64,000 nucleotides of DNA from Demequina sp. NBRC 110056 (GTDB lineage: Bacteria > Actinomycetota > Actinomycetes > Actinomycetales > Demequinaceae): positions 62,001-126,000 of the forward strand of contig NZ_BBRM01000008.1 in assembly GCF_002090155.1 (NCBI RefSeq), written 5' to 3'. The notes below the pieces were generated by a model. That model searched no databases and was not told the DNA's origin. It saw only the letters and a program-made list of their open reading frames with translations. The first letter of the stretch is position 1; each line of letters begins with the position of its first letter. Shown here one piece after another: positions 52,862-64,000 of this stretch. A program made the position numbers and the translations under genes.

Positions 52862-54640
52862 ATGCTGACGCTGCTCGCCTCGCTGCCGATCCTCGCGATC
52901 CTGCTGCTGATGGTGGTCGCGAAGTGGTCCGCGGTGCTCGCGGGCACGGCGGCGGCGCTCGGCGCGATCGTGCTCGCGATCACGGCCTTCGAGTTCGGCG
53001 GCGAGGACGATCCGTTCAGCCAGCTCGAGGGGATCATCGGCGTCCTTGCGCGCGCGGGCTGGGTCGCCCTCACGGTGATGCTCATCATCGGCCCGGCGCT
53101 GGGCATCCACCATCTCCAGCAGCGCACGGGGGCGACGTCCGCCCTCGAGGCCGGGCTGTCGCGCATCACCCCCGATCCGCGCGTCGCGGCCCTGCTCATC
53201 GTGTGGTTCTTCTGCCTGCTGATCGAGGGTGCGGCGGGATTCGGTACGCCTGTGGCGCTCGCGGCACCGTTCCTCGTCGCGGCCGGGTTCAAGCCCGTCA
53301 CGGCCGTGGTCGCCGCGATGCTCGGGCACGCGTCCGCCGTGCCCTTCGCCGCGGTCGGCACGCCTACCCTCGCGCAGCTCGCCATCGTCGACTACGACCC
53401 GCTCGAGCTGTCGTGGGCCACCGCGCCGCTGATGGCGGCCGTCGGCCTGGTCCTGGCGTTCATGGTGGCGCGCATGGTTGGCACCCTCATGCCCACGGCC
53501 GGGGCGCCGTGGAAGTGGATGGCCGTCGCCTACGTCGCGTTCTTCACCCCGTACCTGCTCATCGCGCGGTTCGTCGGTCCCGAGCTGCCGTCGCTCGTGG
53601 GCTCGATCGCCGGCGCCGGTGTGTTCGTCGCCGTCGTGAGATGGGCCCTCAACCGGCGCGCGAGCGCACGGCCCGGCCCCGGCAGCGCCACTGGCGACCT
53701 CAGCGCCACCGCACCCGACACCACCGCGCCCGACACCGATACGCCTGCCGACCCCGGGTCTCCGGCGGGCTCGAGCGACGTGACGGCGCCCGCGCTGCCG
53801 TCCCCAGGGGCGACCGCGGCGAGCCCGGTCGCCGGCTACAGCGCGACGGTCGGCGAGCCGTCCGCGGGCGGCGCGGCGGCCTCCGCCGCCCGCTCACCCG
53901 CCACCGAGGCGACGGGCGCGCTGTCCCCCGCGCGCGCATCGGCCGCCGTCACGGCCCCACCCAGCATGTCGTTCCTCGCGGCGACCGCTCCGTACCTCGT
54001 GCTGGTGGTGCTCGTGCTCGTCACGCGGCTCATCACGCCGGTCAAGGAGCTCACGCAGTCGTGGACCATCAGCTGGGAGCTCTATGGCACGTTCTCCGAG
54101 TCGATCCAGCCGCTGTACCACCCGGGCGCGCTCCTCGCGATCGCCTTCGTGGCAGGCGCGGTGTGGCAGCACGCGGCGTGGCGCGACGTGGGCATCGCGT
54201 TCCAGAAGGCCACGCTGCAGGTCGTGCCCGTGTTCGCGGCGCTCGCGGCGATGGTGACCGTCGCGTTCACCATGTCGGAGGCAGGCATGACCGAGCAGCT
54301 CGCCGTCGCCGCGGCCGCGACTGGCGCGCTGTGGCCCGTGCTGAGCCCCTTCGTCGGTGCGCTCGGCACGTTCATGACGGGGTCCGCGACGGCGTCGAAC
54401 ATCCTCTTCACCGAGTTCCAGGACCAGACCGCGCTGTCCGCGGAGCTCGACCCGCTGCCCCTGCTGGGCGCCCAGGGCGCCGGGGCGGCGATCGGTAACA
54501 TCATCTGCCCTCACAACGTGGTCGCCGCGGCGGCGACGGTGGGACTGTCGGGCCGCGAGGGCCAGGTGCTCACGCGGGCGCTGCCGGTCGCGGCCGTGTG
54601 CCTGGTGATCCTGGGCGCGATCACGTGGGTGATCGTCTAG
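52862..54640 (+). CDS. lctP: L-lactate permease with large low-complexity insertion
   Basis: A 592-residue carrier of the LctP family. About 12 membrane segments include EGAAGFGTPVALAAPFLVAAGF, VAAMLGHASAVPFAAVGTP, GSATASNILFTEFQDQTA and NIICPHNVVAAAATVGL, all signature patterns. It imports lactate or glycolate with protons. A Ser/Pro/Ala/Thr-rich insertion (about residues 267-368, bases 53660-53965) lies between two membrane halves and is absent in typical LctP (about 520-560 residues). It contains an M word at 53936. Confidence 0.92.
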   Translation: MLTLLASLPILAILLLMVVAKWSAVLAGTAAALGAIVLAITAFEFGGEDDPFSQLEGIIGVLARAGWVALTVMLIIGPALGIHHLQQRTGATSALEAGLSRITPDPRVAALLIVWFFCLLIEGAAGFGTPVALAAPFLVAAGFKPVTAVVAAMLGHASAVPFAAVGTPTLAQLAIVDYDPLELSWATAPLMAAVGLVLAFMVARMVGTLMPTAGAPWKWMAVAYVAFFTPYLLIARFVGPELPSLVGSIAGAGVFVAVVRWALNRRASARPGPGSATGDLSATAPDTTAPDTDTPADPGSPAGSSDVTAPALPSPGATAASPVAGYSATVGEPSAGGAAASAARSPATEATGALSPARASAAVTAPPSMSFLAATAPYLVLVVLVLVTRLITPVKELTQSWTISWELYGTFSESIQPLYHPGALLAIAFVAGAVWQHAAWRDVGIAFQKATLQVVPVFAALAAMVTVAFTMSEAGMTEQLAVAAAATGALWPVLSPFVGALGTFMTGSATASNILFTEFQDQTALSAELDPLPLLGAQGAGAAIGNIICPHNVVAAAATVGLSGREGQVLTRALPVAAVCLVILGAITWVIV

Positions 54641-54742
54641 CCGCTCCCGCGGTGGGTCCTCTGAGGCCGTGGTGAGCGGAAGACGGGCTCCAGGAGGCGG
54701 TCGGAGGGCCGATGCGCCGGCTGGGCGCCGCGCCCGCCTCGC

Positions 54743-57081
<2,339 letters not shown>

Positions 57082-57162
57082 GCGTGAGCTCCAGGAATTC
57101 GACCGGGGTGGGCGCGCCCGCGCGGGCACGGTGACACAGTCTAGTGCCCGCCCCTGGCTTCC

Positions 57163-57222
57163 AGAAAATGGGCCCACTTTCGTTGTCGCACCTTCTCCAG
57201 CATGAAGGTGGGCCCACTTTCA
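57163..57222 (-). repeat. Intergenic repeat A, copy 2
   Basis: Minus-strand boxes GAAAGTGGGCCCAC and GAAAGTGGGCCCAT lie 40 nt apart. A G-rich stretch and the long M form GGGCCGATGCGCTCGCTGGG (57253) follow, ending at the TetR stop codon. It is one of two direct copies that bracket the TetR/ABC module. Confidence 0.8.
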
Positions 57223-57273
57223 CGCCGTGGGGCGGGGAGGGCGGCGTCCAGAGGGCCGATGCGCTCGCTGGGT

Positions 57274-57846
57274 CTACGCCGACGTGTTCGCGACCCAGCG
57301 CTTGAGGTGGGCGGCCTCGCGCTCGAGCGGCTCGGCCTCGCCGAGCGCGTTGGCGAGCGTGGCGGCGCCCTGGATGCCGGTGACGAGGTGCAGCGCGCGG
57401 GCGCGGGCGGCCTCGGGCGCGAAGCCGAGCTCCTCGAACTGCTCTGCTGCCCAGTCGATGGTGATCCGCAGCACGCTTGCCGCGGCGTCACCGAGGTCCT
57501 CGCTCAGCTTGCGCGCCTCGGTGGCGAGGGTGCCGACGGGGCAGCCCGAGGCTCGGATCGCTGGCTCGTCCGCGACGTACGAGTCGATGTAGGCGGACAG
57601 CCTGTCGCGCGGGTCCTCCGCGCCGTTCCAGTCCTCGAAGCGGGACCGGTAGCGCTCGAGCAACGCTTCGACCACGGCCAGTCCGACGTCGTCCTTGGTC
57701 TTGAAGTAGTAGTAGACCGAGCCCGGCGCGACGCCGGCCTCGGCCGCGATGTCGCCCAGCGTGGTGCGCTCGAGGCCGCGCGTGTGCGCGAGGGAGGCCG
57801 CGGCGGCGGTGAGGCGCTCACGCTTGTCGGTGGCGGGACGGGGCAT
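57274..57846 (-). CDS. TetR-family regulator
   Basis: A 190-residue TetR regulator. The HTH (LTAAAASLAHTRGLERTTLGDIAAEAGVAPGSVYYYFKTKDDV) is followed by a ligand domain resembling the LmrA/YxaF group (ASGCPVGTLATEARKLSEDLG; GCPVG is typical). It is divergent from the ABC transporter genes. A loose palindrome CTAGGACGCTCACTAG (57875-57890) lies in the divergent region and is a candidate operator. It probably represses the exporter. Confidence 0.88.
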   Translation of the reverse strand: MPRPATDKRERLTAAAASLAHTRGLERTTLGDIAAEAGVAPGSVYYYFKTKDDVGLAVVEALLERYRSRFEDWNGAEDPRDRLSAYIDSYVADEPAIRASGCPVGTLATEARKLSEDLGDAAASVLRITIDWAAEQFEELGFAPEAARARALHLVTGIQGAATLANALGEAEPLEREAAHLKRWVANTSA

Positions 57847-58055
57847 GCGAGCCTCCAGGGCATCGACTATGTATCTAGGACGCTCACTAGTATGCGGGGC
57901 CGGCGTCGACCCCTGACGGCGACACGCCCCAGAATCAGGGATGTCCCTCATGGTTGGGGGCTCGCGCCCCTGCCACACTGAACCCGATGGCGACGGCGCA
58001 GGTCCCTGCGCCCGACCGCGGCGGCGAGGCCGCCTCGATGCAGAGGGAATGGTGC

Positions 58056-58994
58056 ATGACGCTCACTCAGGACGCGCCCGTCAGGACGGACGCCATCACG
58101 GTGGAGGGGGTGTCGCGCTCCTTCGGATCGGTCAAGGCCGTCGAGGACGCGACGCTGACCGTCCCACGCGGCCACGTGACCGCGCTGATCGGCCCCAACG
58201 GCTGCGGCAAGACCACGCTCATGCTCATGCTGTCGGGGCTGCTGCGTCCCGACGCTGGCGAGATCGCGATCGCCGGTCACGATCCCCGCACGGACGCCGC
58301 TGCGGTGCGCGCGGAGATCGGCTGGATGCCTGACCAGCTGGGGTCGTGGGACAACCTCACGTGCCTGCAGACGCTGACCCTCATGGGCGAGGCGTACCGC
58401 ATCCCGCGCGCGACCGCCCGGGCCCGGGGCATGGCGCTGCTGCACCGCGTCCACCTCGAGGAGTTCGCGGACCGCCCCGCGCGCGTGCTGTCGCGCGGGC
58501 AGAAGCAGCGCCTGTCGCTCGCCCGCGCGCTCGTGCACGACCCCGCGGTGCTGCTGCTCGACGAGCCCGCCAACGGCCTCGACCCGCGCTCGCGCGTCGA
58601 GCTGCGCGACCTCGTCCGCGAGTTCGCCGCCGAGGGCCGCGCTGTGCTCGTGTCGAGTCACGTGCTCGCCGAGCTCGACGAGATGGTCGACGACGCGGTC
58701 TTCATGTCGAAGGGCCGCACGATGGGCGAGCACGCCGCGGCCATGGTCGCCGACGCGCGCCTCAAGTACAGGGTCGACGCCCTCGACCCCGCCGCGCTCC
58801 AGGAGGCGCTGAGCCGCGGGGGCGTCGAGTTCGAGCCCACCGCGACGGGCGCGATCACGCGCATCGCCGACGAGGCCAACGCGGCGCAGGCCCTCGCCTG
58901 GCTCATCCGCCAGGGCGTGCAGGTGCACCGCTTCGGCCCCGCGGGCTCGGCGCTCGAGCAGACCTACATGGCGATGAACGAGGAGCGGCGATGA
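58056..58994 (+). CDS. ABC transporter ATP-binding protein
   Basis: A 312-residue ATPase: Walker A GPNGCGKTT, signature LSRGQKQRLSLARAL (LSRGQ), Walker B VLLLDEPANGLDPRS and H-loop VLVSSHVLAEL. The C-terminal 90 residues are an accessory domain. The start at 58056 (MTLTQDAPVRTDA) follows a GAGGG-like site; in-frame starts at 57954 and 57987 are alternatives. It overlaps the permease by 4 nt (ATGA) and is under a divergent TetR gene. Confidence 0.9.
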   Translation: MTLTQDAPVRTDAITVEGVSRSFGSVKAVEDATLTVPRGHVTALIGPNGCGKTTLMLMLSGLLRPDAGEIAIAGHDPRTDAAAVRAEIGWMPDQLGSWDNLTCLQTLTLMGEAYRIPRATARARGMALLHRVHLEEFADRPARVLSRGQKQRLSLARALVHDPAVLLLDEPANGLDPRSRVELRDLVREFAAEGRAVLVSSHVLAELDEMVDDAVFMSKGRTMGEHAAAMVADARLKYRVDALDPAALQEALSRGGVEFEPTATGAITRIADEANAAQALAWLIRQGVQVHRFGPAGSALEQTYMAMNEERR

Positions 58995-60250
58995 CCACGG
59001 ACACTCTGCACGAGCACCCCGCCGGCGCCGACGTCCCCGTCGACCCGCCCGCGCGCAAGGGCAACCCCTGGCTGCCGTCCTTCCACGGCGTCGGGCTGAT
59101 GACCCGCATCGAGCTGCGCCGCCGGCGCCCCTCGACCAAGGGCTACGTCCTCTACGGCATCCTGTTCGCGATCGTCATCGCGATCTGCCTCGCCGCGGCC
59201 ATCTTCACGCCGCCGCAGCTGTCCTCGACCAACTTCGAGATCGTCCTCATCATGGTGCTGGGCGTCGGCATGCTCATCGCGCCGTCGCTGTCGGCGACGT
59301 CGATCAACGGCGACTCCGGCGAGGGAGTCCTCGCGCCGCTGCAGATGTCGCACCTGACCGCGGGTGACATCGCGATGGGCAAGCTGCTCGCGTCGTGGAC
59401 CGTCTCGGTGTTCGCGCTGGTCGCGTTGTCGCCGTTCCTCATCTACACGTTCCTCAGCTCCGGCTGGACGGTGGTGGAGATGCTGACGACCATCGGCGCG
59501 ATCCTGCTCGTGGTGCTCGCGTTCACCGCGGTGGGCCTCGCGTGGTCGTCGATCGCGGCGCGCGCCGTCGCGTCGGTGGCGCTCGCCCATCTGACGACCG
59601 GCTTCTTCCTCATCGGCACGCTCATCGCGTTCGGCGTCTCGACGCTGCTGTTCACCGAGGAGGCCACGCAGCGCGACCGCTACATCGACTGGGAGACCCT
59701 GGCGCCCGAGGCCGAGGAGGCGCTCAACGAGGCGTACATGACCGGGGACTTCTCCGCGCTGGACCCCGACGACTACCAGTGCGTGGAGTCCGAGTGGGCG
59801 TACACCATCGCCCACACGGAGCACGTCGCGTGGATCCTGCTGACCAACCCGGCCGTGATGATCACGGAGACGGCGCCGATCGTGGACCCCGAGACCTGGG
59901 AGGAAGACGGGCGCGCCGCGCCTGGGCTGTTCGCGAACATCCACTCGATGGTCTCGGACGCGCGGCTCGGGCCCGACGACGAGCTCGACGACTACATCGC
60001 GTACGACGAGTGCGCGCAGCTGTTCCAGGAGGCCGAGGCGTCCGAGATGTCCGAGGAGGAGCTCGAGGCGATGTGGGCCGAGGACGAGAACCGCTGGATC
60101 GAGCGCCAGCAGGAGCTCGCGAACCTCGAGCGCGCTCCGTGGCTGGGTCTGTCGGTGGCCGGCGTGCTGCTGGTGGGCTCGATGTGGATCGTCATCCGCC
60201 GGCTGCGCGTGCCCTACAAGAAGCTGAGGACCGGCACCCGCGTCGCCTAG
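58991..60250 (+). CDS. ABC transporter permease with large hydrophilic insert
   Basis: A 419-residue membrane protein with about six membrane segments. ELRRRRPSTKGYVLYGILFAIVIAICLAAAIF opens it and LSLTSINGDSGEGVLAPLQMSHLTAGDIAMGKL-type coupling region follows. Between the fifth and the last segment a polar domain of about 150 residues (245-390, acidic, with DPDDYQCVESEW, YDECAQLF) would lie outside or inside the membrane. The last segment ends in a basic tail. The substrate is unknown. Confidence 0.83.
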   Translation: MTTDTLHEHPAGADVPVDPPARKGNPWLPSFHGVGLMTRIELRRRRPSTKGYVLYGILFAIVIAICLAAAIFTPPQLSSTNFEIVLIMVLGVGMLIAPSLSATSINGDSGEGVLAPLQMSHLTAGDIAMGKLLASWTVSVFALVALSPFLIYTFLSSGWTVVEMLTTIGAILLVVLAFTAVGLAWSSIAARAVASVALAHLTTGFFLIGTLIAFGVSTLLFTEEATQRDRYIDWETLAPEAEEALNEAYMTGDFSALDPDDYQCVESEWAYTIAHTEHVAWILLTNPAVMITETAPIVDPETWEEDGRAAPGLFANIHSMVSDARLGPDDELDDYIAYDECAQLFQEAEASEMSEEELEAMWAEDENRWIERQQELANLERAPWLGLSVAGVLLVGSMWIVIRRLRVPYKKLRTGTRVA

Positions 60251-60281
60251 CCGGCAAGCGCATCGGCCCGCCCCCCCCCTT

Positions 60282-60343
60282 CCGCAAGTGGGCCCACTTT
60301 CATCGCCTACCCGCGGTAGAGCATGAAGGTGGGTCCACTTTCG
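60282..60343 (-). repeat. Intergenic repeat A, copy 3
   Basis: Minus-strand boxes GAAAGTGGACCCAC and GAAAGTGGGCCCAC lie 41 nt apart, in the same orientation as copy 2. A G-rich stretch and an M word (60394) follow. It lies between convergent permease and recR genes. Confidence 0.8.
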
Positions 60344-60426
60344 TGGTGAAGGCGAGGGGGAGGGGCGGGGAGCGCGGTGCGCGGCCGCCGGAGGGCCGAT
60401 GCGCGCTCGGCGCCTCGAGGGACGCG

Positions 60427-61023
60427 TCAGGAGACCTGGCGGCGACCCTCGAAGGCGCGGCCGAGCGTGACCTCGTCGGCGTACTCGAGGTCGCCGCCGA
60501 CCGGCAGCCCCGAGGCGAGCCGCGACACCGTCACACCCATCGGCACGAGCATGCGCGTCAGGTAGGTCGCGGTGGCCTCGCCCTCGATGTTGGGGTCGGT
60601 CGCGATGATGACCTCTTGGATCGCGCCGTCACCGAGGCGCGTCAGCAGCTCCCGGATGCGCAGGTCGTCGGGCCCGACGCCGTTCATCGGATCGATCGCG
60701 CCGCCGAGCACGTGATAGCGGCCCCGGTACTCGCGGGTGCGCTCGATGACGACGACGTCCTTGGGCTCCTCAACGACGCACAGCAGGTCCTCGGCGCGGC
60801 GCGGGTCCGCGCAGATGCGGCACTGCTCGGACTCGGCGACGTTGCCGCAGGTCTCGCAGAAGCGCACCTTCTCCTTCACGGTGGTGATGGCGTCCGCGAG
60901 GCGCTTGACGTCGGTGGCGTCGGCGGCGAGCAGGTGGAAGGCGATGCGCTGGGCGCTCTTGGGGCCCACGCCGGGCAGGTGCCCGAGTTCGTCGATCAGA
61001 TCCTGAACTGCGCCGTCGTACAT
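60427..61023 (-). CDS. recR: Recombination protein RecR
   Basis: A 198-residue protein: [32 protein letters not shown] (HhH), the zinc finger [16 protein letters not shown], and Toprim ([34 protein letters not shown]). It works with RecF and RecO in gap repair. The ATG at 61023 follows dnaX by 58 nt, the usual gene order. Confidence 0.95.
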   Translation of the reverse strand: MYDGAVQDLIDELGHLPGVGPKSAQRIAFHLLAADATDVKRLADAITTVKEKVRFCETCGNVAESEQCRICADPRRAEDLLCVVEEPKDVVVIERTREYRGRYHVLGGAIDPMNGVGPDDLRIRELLTRLGDGAIQEVIIATDPNIEGEATATYLTRMLVPMGVTVSRLASGLPVGGDLEYADEVTLGRAFEGRRQVS

Positions 61024-61081
61024 GGGCTCAAGCGTAGGCGGCGCCACCGACGCCGGCGCGCACCGCCGAGCCGCGGATGCG

Positions 61082-63301
61082 TCAGTCCTCGATGATGGTG
61101 CCGCCGAGCAGCTGCGCCACCACGTCCGCGCCGCTCAGCTGCGCGTCGGGGGCCTGCTCATCGTCGGGCGACATGTCCTCGTGGTCGTCGCTCGCACCGC
61201 CGGCCGCGGCCCGCGACGGCGCGTCCTCGGAGGGCTCGTCCTCGGGGGGCGGCTCGTCCCACGGCGGTGGCTCGTCGCTGGCCGCGCTCGCGGCGACAGC
61301 GCCCGCGACGGCCGCACCGCTCGCGGCGACTGCGGCAGGCGCGGAAGCCGGGCGGGGCGGGGAGGCGACCGAAGGAGCGCGCTGCGGCGCAGGCGCCGCG
61401 GCCGGTGTCGTGGCGGGGCGCCCGCCACCAGGCCCCTGGATGGCCTCGACGCGCACGTGCAGGCCGAGCGTCTCGCGGACCGCGAGCGCGACGTTCTCCG
61501 CGTGGGCGCTGCCCGTGAAGCGGGAGGCGAGCGCGCCGTTGTCGAAGGCCAGCGTCAGGACTCCTCCGCTGACGCTGGCGACCTGCGCGCTCTGGCTCAC
61601 CATCGACCACGTGACGCGGCGACGCTCGAGCGTGCCGAGCACCTCGGGCCACCGGCGACGGACCAGCTCGGCATCCTCGGCGCCCCCGGCCACGTCCCCG
61701 GTGGGCGCGCGCACGGGCTCCGGCTCGGCTGGAGCGGGCTGTGGGGGTGCAGGCGTCGCGGGCGCAGCGGACGCTGGTGGCGCCGATGCGGCCGCTGGCT
61801 CCTCGGCCCGCTGCGGCTCAGGAGTGGGCTCGGGCGCGCGTGGGGGCTCGGCTGCGGCCGTCGCGCCCCCGCTCGACTCAGCGTCGCCGCTGGGTTCAGC
61901 GGCCGCGGTCGACTTAGCGGCCGCGGTCGACTCTGCCTCCGTGGCGGATGGGGTCGGGGGAGCCGCGGGCGCGGCGGGCGGCGCGACGCTGGCGGCCTCA
62001 GTGGCTGCTCGTGAGGGTGCTGCTGGCTGAGGCTCCTCGCCTCGCGCGGCAGCGACCGCTGCACGGGCCTTCGCGGCGCCCGTAGCGGCGTCCGCGCCGG
62101 CGCCTCCCGGTCCGGTGCCGCTCGCTGCGGGTGCCGACGTCCCTGCGCCGGCAGGGGGAGCCGCAGCGACCGCGGGAGCGGCGGGCGGCGCACCGGCGCC
62201 GGTCGCAGCGGCGACCAGGCGCGCGCACAGCAGCTCGAGGTGGAGGCGCGGCGAGGTGGCGCCGACCATGTGGGTGAGAGCGTCGTTGACGAGGTCGCCC
62301 GCCTGCGAGGCGCGCGCGAGGCCCAGGCGGCGAGCCTGGTCCTTCATCGAGTCCAGCTGGTCGGACGGGATCTCGCCCAGCGCCTTCAGGCCGTCGACGC
62401 CCGCGGCGCACAGCAGGATGAGGTCGCGCAGACGCTCGAGGAGGTCCTCGACGAAGCGGCGCGGCTCGTGCCCGGTGCCGATCACGCGGCCCACGACGTC
62501 GAACAGCGACGCGCCATCTCCGGCGGCGATCGCGTCGACGGCGTCGTCGAGCAGCGTGGCGTCGGTGAAGCCGAGCAGGGCGATCGCACGCTCGTACGTG
62601 ACGCCGGCCTCGTCGGAGCCCGCCATGAGCTGGTCGAGCACGGACAGGGTGTCGCGCACGGAGCCCCCGCCAGCGCGGACGACGAGGGGCAGCACTCCGC
62701 CCTCGACCTGCACGGACTCGGCCTCGCACAGCTGGCCGAGATAGTCGATGAGCACCGCCGGCGGGACGAGCCGGAACGGGTAGTGGTGGGTGCGGGAGCG
62801 GATGGTGCCGATGACCTTCTCGGGCTCCGTGGTCGCGAAGATGAAGCGCACGTGCGGAGGCGGCTCCTCGACGAGCTTCAGCAGCGCGTTGAAGCCCTGC
62901 GTCGTGACCATGTGGGCCTCGTCGAGGATGAAGATCTTGTAGCGATCGCGGGCCGGGGCGAAGGCGGCGCGCTCACGCAGCTCGCGGGCGTCGTCGACGC
63001 CGTTGTGCGACGCGGCGTCGATCTCGACCACGTCCACCGAGCCGGCGCCGCCGCGCGCGAGCTCGACGCACGAGTCGCACGTGCCGCACGGGGTGTCCGT
63101 GGGTCCCTGCTCGCAGTTCAGGCAGCGCGCGAGGATGCGCGCAGACGTCGTCTTGCCGCAGCCGCGCGGGCCCGAGAACAGGTACGCGTGGTTGACACGA
63201 TCCGCGCGCAGGGCCTGCATCAGCGGCGTCGTGACGTGCTCCTGCCCCACGACATCGGCGAAGGCGTCCGGGCGATAGCGGCGGTACAGGGCGGTGCTCA
63301 C
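61082..63301 (-). CDS. dnaX: DNA polymerase III subunit gamma/tau
   Basis: A 739-residue clamp-loader subunit. ATPase region: [23 protein letters not shown], Walker [10 protein letters not shown], zinc Cys [19 protein letters not shown], and the DEAH-type Walker B in [12 protein letters not shown]. Domain III ends near residue 370. A long Ala/Pro/Glu-rich linker (about 370-540) and a C-terminal tau domain ([24 protein letters not shown]) follow. The GTG at 63301 is the start. It contains no clear frameshift signal. Confidence 0.95.
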   Translation of the reverse strand: MSTALYRRYRPDAFADVVGQEHVTTPLMQALRADRVNHAYLFSGPRGCGKTTSARILARCLNCEQGPTDTPCGTCDSCVELARGGAGSVDVVEIDAASHNGVDDARELRERAAFAPARDRYKIFILDEAHMVTTQGFNALLKLVEEPPPHVRFIFATTEPEKVIGTIRSRTHHYPFRLVPPAVLIDYLGQLCEAESVQVEGGVLPLVVRAGGGSVRDTLSVLDQLMAGSDEAGVTYERAIALLGFTDATLLDDAVDAIAAGDGASLFDVVGRVIGTGHEPRRFVEDLLERLRDLILLCAAGVDGLKALGEIPSDQLDSMKDQARRLGLARASQAGDLVNDALTHMVGATSPRLHLELLCARLVAAATGAGAPPAAPAVAAAPPAGAGTSAPAASGTGPGGAGADAATGAAKARAAVAAARGEEPQPAAPSRAATEAASVAPPAAPAAPPTPSATEAESTAAAKSTAAAEPSGDAESSGGATAAAEPPRAPEPTPEPQRAEEPAAASAPPASAAPATPAPPQPAPAEPEPVRAPTGDVAGGAEDAELVRRRWPEVLGTLERRRVTWSMVSQSAQVASVSGGVLTLAFDNGALASRFTGSAHAENVALAVRETLGLHVRVEAIQGPGGGRPATTPAAAPAPQRAPSVASPPRPASAPAAVAASGAAVAGAVAASAASDEPPPWDEPPPEDEPSEDAPSRAAAGGASDDHEDMSPDDEQAPDAQLSGADVVAQLLGGTIIED

Positions 63302-63377
63302 AGGGCGAGCCTAACGGCGCCCGGTGACACGCGCATCGGCCCTCCACAGACCCCACGACGAGGGTGCGGGCATGAGA

Positions 63378-63469
63378 GGACCCCCCACGCACCCGACAGA
63401 GCCCGCTTGCCCTTGCTGCATTCCTGCCCTGGGGGAGTTGGGCGAGATATCGCCACGTGGGGGGTCGCC
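63378..63469 (-). ncRNA. ffs: Signal recognition particle RNA (4.5S)
   Basis: A closing stem GGACCCCCCACG with CGTGGGGGGTC at the other end encloses the conserved apical hairpin, which reads CCCAGGGCAGGAATGCAGCA on the minus strand. This is the SRP core with the GGAA-type loop and asymmetric bulge. The position between dnaX and tRNA-Ser is typical of actinobacteria. Ends are approximate. Confidence 0.92.
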
Positions 63470-63533
63470 GTCAAGTCTAGCGTCGATGCGGATTTAGCCA
63501 GGACGCCCATGCTCGGGTACCATCTACGGGCTT

Positions 63534-63618
63534 GGAGGATTCGCCTAGTGGCCTATGGCGCACGCTTGGAAAGCGTGTTGGGTGCAAGCCCTCAGGGGTT
63601 CGAATCCCCTATCCTCCG
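63534..63618 (+). tRNA. tRNA-Ser (anticodon GGA)
   Basis: The acceptor stem GGAGGAT / ATCCTCC (63534-63540 and 63611-63617), the anticodon arm CACGC-TTGGAAA-GCGTG, a long variable arm typical of class II tRNAs, and the T arm GGGTTCGAATCCC are present. The discriminator is G and CCA is not encoded. Confidence 0.97.
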
Positions 63619-63656
63619 CCAAGAGTGACCTATGCCGCGTTCGAGTCGGGGGTTTC

Positions 63657-64000
63657 GTGAGTCAGTCGCAGACGGGTCCTGACCCCAAGCGCCGCAAGGC
63701 CGTGCGTCGACACCGTCGCGAGCGCCAGATCGTCGTCTTCGGCGTCATCATCATCGCCATCGCCGCCGTCGTGTTCATGGCGTCCGCCATCTACAACGGC
63801 GACGTCGAGGGTCCCTTCGCCTCCGAGTTCAAGTCGCCGGCCGCGGACCTCGACGAGGTCGACCTCGTCTGCCCGCCGGTGGGCGAGGAGGCGAGCCTCC
63901 CGCTCGACCCGAGCGCGGTCGTGGTGCGCGTCGACAACAGCACCGACGTGCCTGGCCTCGCGGGCACCACGGCGGACACGCTCGAGGGCCGAGGCTTCGT
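63657..64000 (+). CDS. LytR_C-domain membrane protein, N-terminal part
   Basis: The gene runs off the window. The GTG at 63657 starts MSQSQTGPDPKRRKAVRRHR, a basic cytoplasmic tail, followed by one membrane segment (IVVFGVIIIAIAAVVFMAS) and an external region with VVVRVDNSTDVPGLAGTTADTLEGRGF, the start of the LytR_C domain. Such proteins are linked to envelope attachment in actinobacteria. An ATG in another frame nearby is not coding. Confidence 0.85.
   Translation, partial: MSQSQTGPDPKRRKAVRRHRRERQIVVFGVIIIAIAAVVFMASAIYNGDVEGPFASEFKSPAADLDEVDLVCPPVGEEASLPLDPSAVVVRVDNSTDVPGLAGTTADTLEGRGF

Noticed and set aside
57163-60343. TetR/ABC module as a transposon
   Set aside because: No transposase is present and the flanking repeats are dispersed direct elements, not terminal inverted repeats. 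Recombination is a simpler guess.
61600-62030. Frameshift site for a short gamma form in dnaX
   Set aside because: The Ala/Pro-rich linker has no A-rich slippery heptamer with a downstream hairpin, so no evidence for a gamma product.

Overview
The window is high-GC DNA (roughly 70% or more by eye), densely coded on both strands, with many GTG starts and ATGA/GTGA overlaps. Gene content and order point to an actinobacterium, probably of the order Micrococcales: dnaX-recR-lysC-asd, radA near mutY and clpC, glnR near a thioredoxin/DUF4395/FABP/ygfZ/DUF2516/dtd block, nth next to a GlxR-type crp, a ridA/DUF4177 pair, and ponA with a C-terminal PASTA region. Genus is not determinable from this sequence alone. 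No phage, insertion sequence, integrase or CRISPR array is visible.

Layout. 1-9.3 kb: end of a DsbA-like gene, a cation/proton antiporter, an ArsR/SRPBCC stress module, small enzymes, and an ABC-F ribosome-protection gene with an attenuator-like leader. 9.3-14.9 kb: a two-component system divergent from a DUF4956 / polyphosphate-polymerase-domain / Cthe_2159-like lipoprotein operon, with a symmetric array of response-regulator half-sites between them. 14.9-22.5 kb: a GNAT-AAA+ fusion protein, LysR regulator and aminotransferase, and a DNA-alkylation repair group (Ada-AlkA, Ogt) plus HNH, FKBP and GyrI-like genes. 22.6-32.4 kb: proC, radA, mutY, a secreted nuclease, an aldo-keto reductase and clpC. 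32.7-34.4 kb: an ABC exporter. 34.6-40.6 kb: dtd, DUF2516, a VapBC-type toxin-antitoxin pair, ygfZ, a nitrobindin-like gene preceded by an overlooked 36-residue membrane ORF, DUF4395/thioredoxin, and divergent glnR. 40.6-48.5 kb: nhaA, nth, crp, ridA, ponA and a phosphoesterase. 48.5-54.6 kb: tRNA-Pro, xylose genes (xylB, xylA, ROK regulator) and a lactate permease. 54.7-64 kb: asd, lysC, a TetR/ABC module, recR, dnaX, SRP RNA, tRNA-Ser and a LytR_C gene.

The most unusual feature is the non-coding layer. Four kinds of intergenic element recur or stand out. (M) The word GGCCGATGC/GCATCGGCC occurs about 30 times, over half in intergenic DNA, often just after stop codons and sometimes as inverted pairs that form terminator hairpins. 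(A) Three copies of a two-box element built on GAAAGTGGGCCCAC with 40-41 nt periodicity, each followed by a G-rich stretch and an M word. (B) Four copies of a two-box element (TGTAGGAANGATCTCTGCGC type) with exactly 42 nt between box starts. (C, D) Two single large palindromic elements between convergent genes. Two A copies flank the TetR/ABC module that separates recR from lysC. These look like an undescribed repeat system of this lineage; their function is unknown.
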